DNA from: Corallococcus coralloides DSM 2259
GTDB taxonomy: Bacteria; Myxococcota; Myxococcia; Myxococcales; Myxococcaceae
Direction: 5' to 3'
NCBI RefSeq assembly: GCF_000255295.1
Contig: NC_017030.1
Location: forward strand, 8,964,328-9,028,327
Length of the DNA stretch: 64,000 bases
In this document: in pieces, positions 33,844 through 44,100 of the stretch
How the letters are laid out: the number at the start of each line of letters is the position of its first letter
Position numbering within the stretch: the first letter of the stretch is position 1
Notes under the pieces: generated by a model
What the model was told of the DNA's origin: nothing
Databases searched by the model: none
The model's input: only the letters and a program-made list of their open reading frames with translations
Program-made: the position numbers and the translations under genes

Positions 33844-35618
33844 GCCGCCGCACGCACGCGACCATTCCTTGCCTGGGCGTCCTGTGCGCCCTCGTCCTCG
33901 CCGTCCCCACGGCCTTCGCGCAGCCGCCCGACGCGGCCCTCAAGGAAGAGGTGAAGCAGCGGCTGGGCAAGGTGGAGCAGTCGCTGGACGACTGGGACGT
34001 GGGAAGCGCCCGCCGCGAGCTCGCCGAGGTCGAGAAGCGCGTGCCCTCCGAGCTGGAGCCCCTGAAGTACTTCCAGGGGCGCGTGGCCTTCGAGGAGGGC
34101 CAGTACGACGACGCGGTGACGCTGCTGGAAGGCGCCAACATCGAGGACAAGCCGGGCAGCTACCTGCGGCTCGCGAAGGACACGCGCGCCATCGTCAAGG
34201 ACCACCAGCGCGCGGAGAGCGAGCACTTCATCTTCTTCTACCCGAAGGGCAAGGAGGAGATCCTGGTGCCCTACGCGCTGGAGACGCTGGAGGCCATCCA
34301 CCGCGCGCTCGCGGAGGACCTGGGCTGGACGCCGCCGGGCAAGGTGCGCGTGGAGGTGGTGAACAACGCGCGCGAGCTGTCCCGCGTCAGCACGCTGACG
34401 GAGAAGCAGATCCGCACCACGGGCACCATCGCCATCTGCAAGTTCAACAAGCTGATGGTCACGAGCCCCAAGGCCGTGGCGCAGGGCTACGACTGGCAGG
34501 ACACGCTGGCGCACGAGTACGTGCACCTGGTCGTCAGCCAGCTGTCCCACAACACCGTGCCCATCTGGCTGCACGAAGGCCTGGCCAAGTTCCTGGAGTC
34601 GCGCTGGCGCGGCAAGGGCGGCCTGGCCATGACGCCGTCCACGCAGGCGCTGCTGGGCAAGCGCGTGAAGGAGGACAAGCTCATCCCCTTCGAGAAGATG
34701 CACCCCTCCATCGCCATGCTGCCCACGGCGGAGGACGCGGCCACCGCGTTCGCGGAGGTGTTCTACGCCATCGACTACATCCACGGCACCCAGGGCACCG
34801 CGGGCCTGCGCACCCTCTTGCAGGAGCTGAAGGCGGGCCAGCCGGACAAGAAGGCGGTGGAGGCGGCGACGGGCATGCCCTTCCCCCTCTTCGAGAAGAC
34901 CTGGCTGTCCTACGTGAAGAAGCAGCCCTTCCCGCAGGAGCTGGTGCCGCGCGACGACCGCGTGGTGCTCAAGGAGGACGCCAAGGGCGCTCAGAAGGAC
35001 AGCGAGAAGAAGGGGCGTGAAATCTCCTTCGGCGGCTTCTCCGAGGTGACCGAGGTCCCCGCGCGCAAGTTCGCGCACCTGGGGGAGGTGCTGCGCGAGC
35101 GCAACCGCGTGAAGGCCGCGGCGGAGGAGTACGCGCGGGCGCACAAGCTGGTGGGCGACAAGTACGAGTCGGTGTCCAACAAGTTCGCGCTCGCGCTCCT
35201 GGAGCTGCGCCGGCTGGATGAAGCGGAGTCCGTGCTGCGCGGCTCGCTGCGCATGCACCCGGGCTCGCCCTCCACCAACGTGCACCTGGGCCGCATCCTG
35301 CTGTTCCGAAAGGACTACCCGAAGGCGAAGACGGCATACCTGGAGGCGCTGGCCTCGGATCCGTTCGACCCCGAAATCCACGTGGCCCTCACGCGCATCC
35401 ACGGCGCGCTGGGAGAGACGGCGCTCGCGTCGCGCACGCGCACGGCCGCCGCCAACCTCACGGGCCTCAAGCCCGACGACGTGGACCGCGCCGCCCAGGC
35501 CTTCCTGCGCGCCGAGGACGAGCTGTCGGAGACGAAGAACGTCCCCGCCGGCACGCCCGACGCCCCGAAGCCGGCGCCGGCTCCTGAGCAGAAGGCCGCT
35601 CCGAAGCCCGCGAAGTAG
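33840..35618 (+). CDS. Exported peptidase-MA-like protease with TPR repeats
   Basis: A 592-residue protein starting GTG, coupled to the upstream gene (GTGA). It has a signal peptide (to about TAFAQ), an N-terminal helical TPR-like region, then a metalloprotease-like core with HEYVH at about residues 225-229 and WLHEGLAKFLE about 20 residues on. This gives the HExxH zinc site and downstream Glu of the peptidase MA (gluzincin-like) group. A second TPR stretch lies at about 410-530. The tail is Pro/Lys/Ala-rich. Coupling to the coiled-coil membrane protein suggests that they act on the same envelope process. Confidence 0.82.
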   Translation: MSRRTHATIPCLGVLCALVLAVPTAFAQPPDAALKEEVKQRLGKVEQSLDDWDVGSARRELAEVEKRVPSELEPLKYFQGRVAFEEGQYDDAVTLLEGANIEDKPGSYLRLAKDTRAIVKDHQRAESEHFIFFYPKGKEEILVPYALETLEAIHRALAEDLGWTPPGKVRVEVVNNARELSRVSTLTEKQIRTTGTIAICKFNKLMVTSPKAVAQGYDWQDTLAHEYVHLVVSQLSHNTVPIWLHEGLAKFLESRWRGKGGLAMTPSTQALLGKRVKEDKLIPFEKMHPSIAMLPTAEDAATAFAEVFYAIDYIHGTQGTAGLRTLLQELKAGQPDKKAVEAATGMPFPLFEKTWLSYVKKQPFPQELVPRDDRVVLKEDAKGAQKDSEKKGREISFGGFSEVTEVPARKFAHLGEVLRERNRVKAAAEEYARAHKLVGDKYESVSNKFALALLELRRLDEAESVLRGSLRMHPGSPSTNVHLGRILLFRKDYPKAKTAYLEALASDPFDPEIHVALTRIHGALGETALASRTRTAAANLTGLKPDDVDRAAQAFLRAEDELSETKNVPAGTPDAPKPAPAPEQKAAPKPAK

Positions 35619-35712
35619 CCCTCCTCCCCGGCGGGCAGCCAGCCAGGGCCCTGCCTCTGTTCCCTTCCCTCCCTCCCGGGATGCCTAGCTTTCCGGGCAC
35701 GAGGAGGACGGG

Positions 35713-35811
35713 ATGGCGTTCCCAGACAGTCGTGCGGTGCTGAACGTCCGCGCCCGGTCCCGGGGTCAGTGGTGCTGTCCACTGGCGCACCGGTCCTTGG
35801 GCGCAACGTGA
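35713..35811 (+). CDS. Candidate small ORF in the 331-base gap before the DUF4142 gene
   Basis: A 32-codon frame starts ATG 35713, five bases after a good AGGAGG site, and reads MAFPDSRAVLNVRARSRGQW followed by CCPLAHRSLGAT. It has no recognisable feature, and its only support is the ribosome site. The rest of the gap (35619-35949) shows nothing else that I can identify. Confidence 0.25.
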   Translation: MAFPDSRAVLNVRARSRGQWCCPLAHRSLGAT

Positions 35812-35949
35812 ATTGGCACACGTCCTCCTTCCCACCCGCTGGGTCCAGCGTCGCGCCCTGCTCCAACGTGCGCCGCGCGGACCCGGGTGTGTCCGGTCCA
35901 CCGACTTGTCCCGCCTCACTTCCGAGGCCCTGAAAAGGAGCAGCACCCC

Positions 35950-36702
35950 ATGAAGCGCACCCTGCACGGAGTCACCCTCGCCGCGGTCCTCTTTACCGGC
36001 GGTGTCTCACTGGCCCAGACGGCCGCGCCCGCGACGAAGCCCGCTCCCGCCGCCAAGGGCATGGCCGAGTTCAAGGGCTTCATGGCCCCCACGGACCCGA
36101 AGGCCTTCCTGGAGCGCCTGCACTACATCAACCAGTCGGAGATCAAGCAGGCCGAGCTCGCGCAGAAGAGCTCGGAGAACCCGGACGTGAAGAGCTACGC
36201 GAAGATGATGATCGACTCGCACACGGCCGCGGACAAGCAGGTCATGGACCTGGCGAAGACGCAGAACCTGAAGCTGGCGGAGATGCCCAAGCCCGCCAAC
36301 GACATGGAGAAGAAGGCCATGGCCGCCGACAAGGCGCACATGGAGAAGCTCCAGACCCTCAAGGGCATGCCGTTCGACTCGTGTTACATGGCCAACCAGG
36401 TCGGCGCCCATGACGAGGCCATTGGCAAGGTGATGGCCGCGAAGCAGGGCATGACCTCCGCTCCCGCGGAGATGACCACCCTGCTGACCCAGCTCTCCCA
36501 GGAGCTGCCCAAGCACCGCGACATGGCCTACCAGACGCTGGGCAAGCTGGACGACGCCATGGGCGTGGGCGTGGGCGGCGCCGGCATGCAGGGCAGCACC
36601 ATGGACCACGGCTCCATGAACCACGGCGCCACCACGCCGAGCACCACGCCCCCGAGCGGCTCCATGGGCGGCGCCCCCGGCGGTGCGACGAAGACGAAGT
36701 AA
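35950..36702 (+). CDS. DUF4142-type exported protein with His/Met/Gly-rich tail
   Basis: A 250-residue protein. Signal peptide to about SLAQ; a Lys/Pro/Ala linker; then a ferritin-like helical domain (about residues 50-200) with LHYINQSEIKQAELAQKSSENPDVKSYAKMMIDSHTAADKQVMDLAK, the pattern of DUF4142 proteins. The last 60 residues are rich in Met, His, Gly and Ser (for example STMDHGSMNHG), which could bind metal. ATG 35950 follows an AAAAGGAG site. Role unknown; the family is periplasmic and often stress-related. Confidence 0.8.
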   Translation: MKRTLHGVTLAAVLFTGGVSLAQTAAPATKPAPAAKGMAEFKGFMAPTDPKAFLERLHYINQSEIKQAELAQKSSENPDVKSYAKMMIDSHTAADKQVMDLAKTQNLKLAEMPKPANDMEKKAMAADKAHMEKLQTLKGMPFDSCYMANQVGAHDEAIGKVMAAKQGMTSAPAEMTTLLTQLSQELPKHRDMAYQTLGKLDDAMGVGVGGAGMQGSTMDHGSMNHGATTPSTTPPSGSMGGAPGGATKTK

Positions 36703-36719
36703 TGCAGCGACGGTGAAGT

Positions 36720-36765
36720 GCGGAGCGCCTCCTTTGGAAGTGCATTCACGGGAGGCGCCCTCCGC
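36720..36765 (+). terminator. Possible terminator after the DUF4142 gene
   Basis: Arms GCGGA/GCGCCTCC (36720-36732) and GGAGGCGC/TCCGC (36751-36765) pair with a small bulge around a 17-base loop. No T run follows, so the call is tentative. Confidence 0.4.
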
Positions 36766-36782
36766 GTGCATAGTGCCGGGCC

Positions 36783-37061
36783 ATGTCCCGACTGATTGCC
36801 CTGGCCTCCTGCGTCTCCGTGCTGCTGCTCACCGGCTGCTCCAACAACGCGGACGCCATCTGCGACTACCGCAAGGAGTGCTTCGACTCCGACCTGGATA
36901 CCGGCAAGTGCGCCGACAAGATTGGCGCCTGGGAGGATGAGAAGGAGAGCGAGCAGGACGACCGCCGCGAGCGCACCGCGGAGTGCTCGGAGTGCCTCGC
37001 TGACCGCACCTGCGCGGAGGTCATCGCCAGCTGCATCGACGACTGCTTCGGCATTCCCTGA
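36783..37061 (+). CDS. Small Cys-rich lipoprotein
   Basis: A 92-residue protein with a clear lipoprotein signal (MSRLIALASCVSVLLLTGC; Cys 19). The mature part has eight further Cys in pairs (CDYRKEC, CADKI, CSECLADRTC, CIDDC), probably disulphide-bonded, and a highly acidic middle (WEDEKESEQDDRRER). No family recognised; small Cys-rich lipoproteins are frequent in myxobacteria. A bidirectional terminator follows. Confidence 0.75.
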   Translation: MSRLIALASCVSVLLLTGCSNNADAICDYRKECFDSDLDTGKCADKIGAWEDEKESEQDDRRERTAECSECLADRTCAEVIASCIDDCFGIP

Positions 37062-37074
37062 AGCCTGCGTGAAA

Positions 37075-37097
37075 CCCTGGGGCCCGAGGCCCCAGGG
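37075..37097. terminator. Bidirectional terminator hairpin
   Basis: A perfect 10-base-pair stem (CCCTGGGGCC with GGCCCCAGGG) and a CGA loop between the convergent lipoprotein and S9 peptidase genes, with AAA before it and TTT a few bases after, so it can act in both directions. Confidence 0.7.
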
Positions 37098-37116
37098 CTC
37101 ACTTTCTCCCGCCGGG

Positions 37117-39147
<2,031 letters not shown>

Positions 39148-39273
39148 GGGGAGGTTCCTCCGGAGAGATGGAACCCGGACCGTGCCTTCGGGAGGGCGGA
39201 CTGTCCACCGATGGATGCGGGCCCCGGTGGAAGGGGTGGAAGGCACTGACGCACGGTGCTAGAGATTCAGCCC

Positions 39274-39897
39274 ATGAGCGCACCCATCGTCGTCCACATC
39301 TGGTCCGACTTCGTTTGACCCTGGTGTTACGTCGGCCTCGGTGAGGTCGAGAAGCTGAAGAAGGAATACGACGTCCAGGTGGAGTGGCACCCCTACTTCC
39401 TGCGCCCGGAGACGCCTCCGGAAGGGCTGCCGTTGCCCGAGTACGTGCGCCAGGGGATGAAGGACCCCAACAATCCGCTGAAGCTCCGCGCCGCGAAGGC
39501 CGGGCTGACGATGGTGCAGCGGGACATCATCCCGTCCACGCGCCGTGCGCATGAGGCGGCGGAGTACGCGCACGCCCAGGGCAGGCTGGAGCCCTTCCAG
39601 GCCGCCATCCTGCGGCGCTACTGGAGTGAAGGTCAGGACCTCTGGCAGTGGGACACGCTGCGGGCCGCGGGCGTGGAGGCCGGATTGGATCCGGACGAGC
39701 TCCAGCGCGCGGTGGAGGAAGGGCGCTACCGGCAGGTGGTGGAGGAGTCCGTGCGCGAGGCCCAGGAGATGGGCATCCGCGCGGTGCCCACCTTCATCCT
39801 GGGTGACCGGCTGGCCATCCAGGGCGCGCACGAGTACCCGTCATTCCAGCGGGCCATGCAGCAGCTGGGCGCGAAGCCGAAGAATCAGCAGGGCTGA
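39274..39897 (+). CDS. FrnE/DsbA-like oxidoreductase, probable selenoprotein (TGA = Sec at codon 15)
   Basis: A 207-residue thioredoxin-fold protein, full length for FrnE-like DsbA proteins, if codon 15 (TGA, 39316-39318) is read through. The start is MSAPIVVHIWSDFV, then TGA, then PWCYVGLGEVEKL. FrnE homologues have CPWC at exactly this place, so TGA replaces the first active-site Cys, as in UxxC selenoproteins. Downstream are YFLRPETPPEG, the helical insert, and the cis-Pro segment GIRAVPTFILGDRLAIQGAH. A SECIS-like hairpin starts 14 bases after TGA. Without read-through a gene finder would start late (GTG 39379) and lose the active site. The alternative is a recent nonsense mutation of a Cys codon or an assembly error. 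No sel genes are in the window. Confidence 0.8.
39332..39350 (+). promoter_or_regulatory. Bacterial SECIS-like hairpin
   Basis: An 8-base-pair stem, TCGGCCTC (39332-39339) with GAGGTCGA (39343-39350), one G-U pair, caps a GGU triloop. The loop begins 22 bases after the TGA. This fits the bacterial SECIS model: apical loop 16-37 bases from UGA, with G in its first two positions. A lower stem, CCTGG (39320-39324) with CCAGG (39375-39379), is also possible. Confidence 0.7.
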
Positions 39898-39903
39898 CGG
39901 GAG

Positions 39904-41157
39904 CTACAGGCCCTTCACCAGGATGAGCAGCCGCGCGAAGGTCTCCGGACCTTCGCCGGCCAGCCCCCTGGCGAAGTCCAGGAACGTGGGCGCCTGCTCC
40001 ACGTGCTTGGCGACGATCTGGAACGCCTCCACGGCGGCGGCGTCCAGCGCGGCCACGGGCGCTCCGGGAGCCTCCAGCAGCGCCACCACGGCCGGATGCC
40101 CGAGCAGCACCCAGCGCACCACGGAGGCGCGCAGCACGAGCAGGAACACGGCGTTCAGGAGGCTCTCTGCCTCGGTGAACGGGTGGCGCAGGACGTGGTT
40201 GAGCGCGTGGTGCAGGAAGTACTGGTGCACGCGCTCGCCGTGCAGGGACTCCAGGGTGGAGCGCCGGGCTGCGTGGAGTTCCCACGCCTGGTCTGGAGGC
40301 GTGTCCACGCCGCCGTAGGACGCGCGCACGGCGTTCATGAGCGACAGGAAGCGCGGGCTGCTCACGGCGGCTTCGCGTGAACGGAGCACGGCGCCGCAGA
40401 TGCCGGCCCACGGGCCTCCGGGCAGCTCCAGCGCTTCGAGCTGCGCGCTCAAGGACGCGAGGGTGTCCGGCGAATCGTACTCGCGCAGGATGCGCGCGAG
40501 CCGATCTGCATCCGCTGAAGCGAACGCCGTCGTCCCCGGGAAGTAGAAGTCGCCCAGGTCCAGCGCCATGCGGCCCAGCGCGTACAGCCTCGCGGCGAAC
40601 GGGGCTTCGCGGCGATTCAAGAGCCGCAGCATCGCTTCGCGCACGGTGTCCGCGTGGGCCGTCCACGCGTCGTCTCCCGCCGCCACCTGCCGCGCGACCT
40701 GGGGACGCAGGGCGTGTTCCTCGGGCACGTGCTCGCGCACCAGCGCGTCCTCCGCCAGCAGGCACAGGCGCGCCGTCTCCGGACACGCGAGCGACCCGGC
40801 CATCTCCACCTGCGTGCCCCAGCGCGTGAGCACTCGCGGGAAGACGGAGCAGCCGTCCGGCAGCACCGCTTCGCCGTAGAGGCGCTGGAGCGAGCACAGC
40901 TTCGCTTCATCCAGGAAGGCGCAGTGCCCATCCGCGCGCTTGCCCAGGATGCCCGCCTGCTGGCCCGTGGCGCCGTCCGGGTTCGGCGAAATCAGCGCCG
41001 CGACGCGCGCCTCGTCCGGTGTGCCCGCCACCTTCTGGCGCAGCAGGCTCCAGCGCGACTCGCTGATGGGCACCGTCAGCCCCGCGCAGCAGGTGTCCTC
41101 GCACGCCTCCGCGATGCAACGGAAGCGCGCCATGTAGCGGGGGGCGGAGGCCGTCAT
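39904..41157 (-). CDS. FliB-like (lysine N-methylase family) Cys-cluster protein
   Basis: A 417-residue protein. The N-terminus has the Cys cluster typical of the FliB/YkgJ group: FRCIAEACEDTCCAGLTVPIS, then GHCAFLDEAKLCSLQRLYGEAVLPDGCSVFPR and SLACPETARLCL. This matches my memory of flagellin lysine N-methylase FliB and its many homologues. The rest is helical. Myxobacteria of this type glide and have no flagella, so the target is unlikely to be flagellin. ATG 41157 gives MTASAPRYMARFRC, the usual start. It converges with the selenoprotein candidate (6-base gap) and lies 9 bases after the PilZ-Hsp70 stop's far side on the same strand. Confidence 0.75.
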   Translation of the reverse strand: MTASAPRYMARFRCIAEACEDTCCAGLTVPISESRWSLLRQKVAGTPDEARVAALISPNPDGATGQQAGILGKRADGHCAFLDEAKLCSLQRLYGEAVLPDGCSVFPRVLTRWGTQVEMAGSLACPETARLCLLAEDALVREHVPEEHALRPQVARQVAAGDDAWTAHADTVREAMLRLLNRREAPFAARLYALGRMALDLGDFYFPGTTAFASADADRLARILREYDSPDTLASLSAQLEALELPGGPWAGICGAVLRSREAAVSSPRFLSLMNAVRASYGGVDTPPDQAWELHAARRSTLESLHGERVHQYFLHHALNHVLRHPFTEAESLLNAVFLLVLRASVVRWVLLGHPAVVALLEAPGAPVAALDAAAVEAFQIVAKHVEQAPTFLDFARGLAGEGPETFARLLILVKGL

Positions 41158-41166
41158 CGCGCCAGT

Positions 41167-44100
41167 CTACTTGCGGCCCAGCGCCTTCTTCACGAACCCC
41201 CAGAAGCGGCCCGCGCGATCCTTGAGGTCCGCGCCCCGGCGCTCCTCGGCGGCGCTCACCGCCTCCTTGCTCACCTGGAGCTGCTTCTGGAGCTCCTCCG
41301 GCGAGTAGCGCGTGGCGAGCGTCGCCTTCACTTCCTTGCGCGTCGAGTACTCACGCGCCTCCACGTGCAGCACGCATTCGGAGTCCAGCTTGAGCGTCAC
41401 CGCCACGCGCACGGAGCCCTTGGGGCCGCGTGGCAGACCTTCCATGCGCACGGTGCCCAGGTACTCGTTGGCGGAGATGTGGTTGTCCTCGCCCTGGAAG
41501 ACGGACAGCTCCATCCGCTCCTCGTTGTCCTGGGACGTGCTGATGGCGAACGAGCGCTGCGTGGGCAGCGGGCTGTTGCGCTCGATGACGCGCTTGAAGC
41601 CGCCGCCGGGCATGGCCACGCCAATGGTCATGGGCAGCACGTCGATGAGCACCACGCTGCTCACCTTGTCCACCGAGCCCGAGTACAGCGCCGCGCCCAG
41701 CGCCACGGCCTCGTCCGCGTTGACGCTCGCCTGCGCGTTCTTGCCGAACAGGCCCTTGAGCTTGTCGCGCACCAGCGGCATGCGGCTCATGCCGCCCACC
41801 AGGATGATGTCGTCCACCTCCGAGGCCTTCAGCTTGGAGTCCAGGAGCACGTCGCGCACCACGTCGACGGTGCGGTTGAGCAGCGGGTCGCAGATCTTCT
41901 CCAGGTCCTGGCGCGACATCGTCACGCGCAGGTCCCGGGGACGGCCCGCGTCGTCCATCATCAACATGGGGATGTGGACTTCGAACGTGCTTCGCTCGGA
42001 CAGCGCCATCTTCGCGCGCTCGGCGGCGTCGCCCACGCGCGACAGGGCGATGCCGTCCCCGTTGAACGCGATGCCTTCCTTCTCCTGGAAGCGCTCCAGC
42101 AGGAAGTCGACGATGAGGTTGTCGAAGTCGATACCGCCCAGGAAGATGTCGCCGCCGGTGCCCAGCACCTCGAAGACGTTCTTCTCGATGCGCAGGATGG
42201 TCGCGTCGAAGGTGCCGCCGCCCAGGTCGTAGACGAGCACCTTCTTGTTGAGCTCGCGGTTGAGGCCGTACGCGAGCGCCGCGGACGTGGGCTCGTTGAG
42301 GATGCGCTCCACCTTGAGGCCGGCCATCGCGCCCGACTTGCGGACCGCTTCACGCTGGGGCTCGGAGTAGTAGGCCGGCACCGTCACCACGGCGCGCTCC
42401 ACCTTCTGGTTGAGGTGGGCTTCGGCCATTTCCTTGCACTCGCGCAGGATGATGCCCTGCACCTCTTCCAGCGACAGCACGTCGTTGCCCAGGCGCACGG
42501 CGGCGCGGCCGGCGGCGTCGGGGGTGATTTCGTAGTGGAAGCGCTCGCGCACCTGCTTCACCACGGCGCTGTCGTAGGGACGGCCCACCAGGCGCTTCGC
42601 GCCGTAGATGGTGTGCGTGGGCCGCAGCACGAGCTGGTTCTTCGCGCGGTGGCTGACGAGCAGCTTGTTCTGCGCGCTCAGCGAGATGACGGACGGGATG
42701 GTGTTGTAGCCCTCGCGCGAGCGCAGCACGACGGGCCGGCCGTTGGACAGGAGCGCCACGCAGGAGTTGGTGGTGCCCAGGTCGATGCCGATGACCGGCC
42801 CCGTGCCGGCCAGCGTCTGCGGCGGCGTGAGGTAGATGGGGCGCACCTGGCCGTTGGCGTCCAGGGGAGGCGGCGCGGAGGCCACCGGCGCGGCGGCGGG
42901 CGCGAGCGTCGCGGGGGCGCTCGGCGCGGCGGGCGCGGGCGGGGCCTGGCGCACGGACGGAGGCAGCACGCTCGGCGGCGGAGGGGCCACGGGCCTCGCG
43001 GCGGGACGGCCCGCGGAGGACACGGGCTCGCGCGCGAGTTCCAGCGGCCCGTCGTCGTCGATGGACAGGTCCAGGTCGAACTCGGCGCTGCCGCCGGACG
43101 GGCGCTGCGGCGCGGGAGGCTGCTGGGGGACGGCGCGGCCCCAGGACGACGCAGGCTCCTGGGAGAGGTCGGGAGCGCGGCCCGCGGCGGAACCGGGCTC
43201 GCGGCCCAGGCCGGGCGCCGCGGGACGGTTGGCGAAGGAGCCGGGCTCCAACGGCAGCTCACCCGGAGCGCGCGCCGAGGGACGTCCCGCCACGGATCCA
43301 GGCTCGCGGCCCAGGCCGGGCGCGGCGGCACGGCCTGCCGCGGATCCAGGCTCCAACCCCAGACCCGGCACGGAGGGACGTCCGGCGGCGGATCCGGGCT
43401 CACGTCCCAGGCCCGGCGCGGCGGTACGCCCGCCAGAGGAGAGCGGCTCGAGTCCCAGGCCCGGCGCGGAGGGACGACCTCCCGACGAGCGAGGCTCCAG
43501 TCCCAGGCCCGGCGCCGCGGGACGACCTCCAGAAGAACGGGGCTCGAGTCCCAGGCCCGGCACTGCGGCACGGCCGGCGGCGGATCCAGGCTCCAGTCCC
43601 AGGCCCGGCGCCGCGGGGCGACCTCCAGAAGAGCGCGGTTCAAGCCCCAGGCCCGGCACTGAGGCACGGCCGGCGGCGGATCCAGGCTCACGCCCCAGCC
43701 CCGGGGCACGACCCGCCGCGGATCCGGGTTCACGTCCCAGACCCGGCGCGGCGGCGCGACCCGGCGAGGACGCGGGCTCACGCCCCAACGGCCGCTGACG
43801 GCCCGGCGAGGACGCGGGTTCGCGCGCCAGCTCCAGCGGGGCGTCATCGTCCAGGGACGACAGGTCGAAGTCGAACTCGGCGCTGCCTCCAGAAGGCTTG
43901 GCGGGAGCCACCGGCGGCACGACCGGCATCGCGGCGGGCGGAGGCGGAGGGGCCGCGCGCTGCACGGGCGCGGGAGGCACCGGCGCGGCGCGAGGCGGCG
44001 GCGCGGGGGCGACATCCGAGAAATCCAGCTCGAACCCACCCGCGTCGCCCGCGTCCGAAGCCGCGTCGTCCTCCACGGAGAGCCCCACTTCGATGGGCAC

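Noticed and set aside
39379-39897. Late start (GTG 39379) for the FrnE-like gene
   Set aside because: It removes the first strand and active site of the thioredoxin fold; reading TGA as Sec restores a full-length protein with a SECIS-like hairpin.
40654-43662. 1002-codon plus-strand open frame
   Set aside because: Antisense to the FliB-like and PilZ-Hsp70 genes; the protein is low-complexity Arg/His/Gly without motifs.
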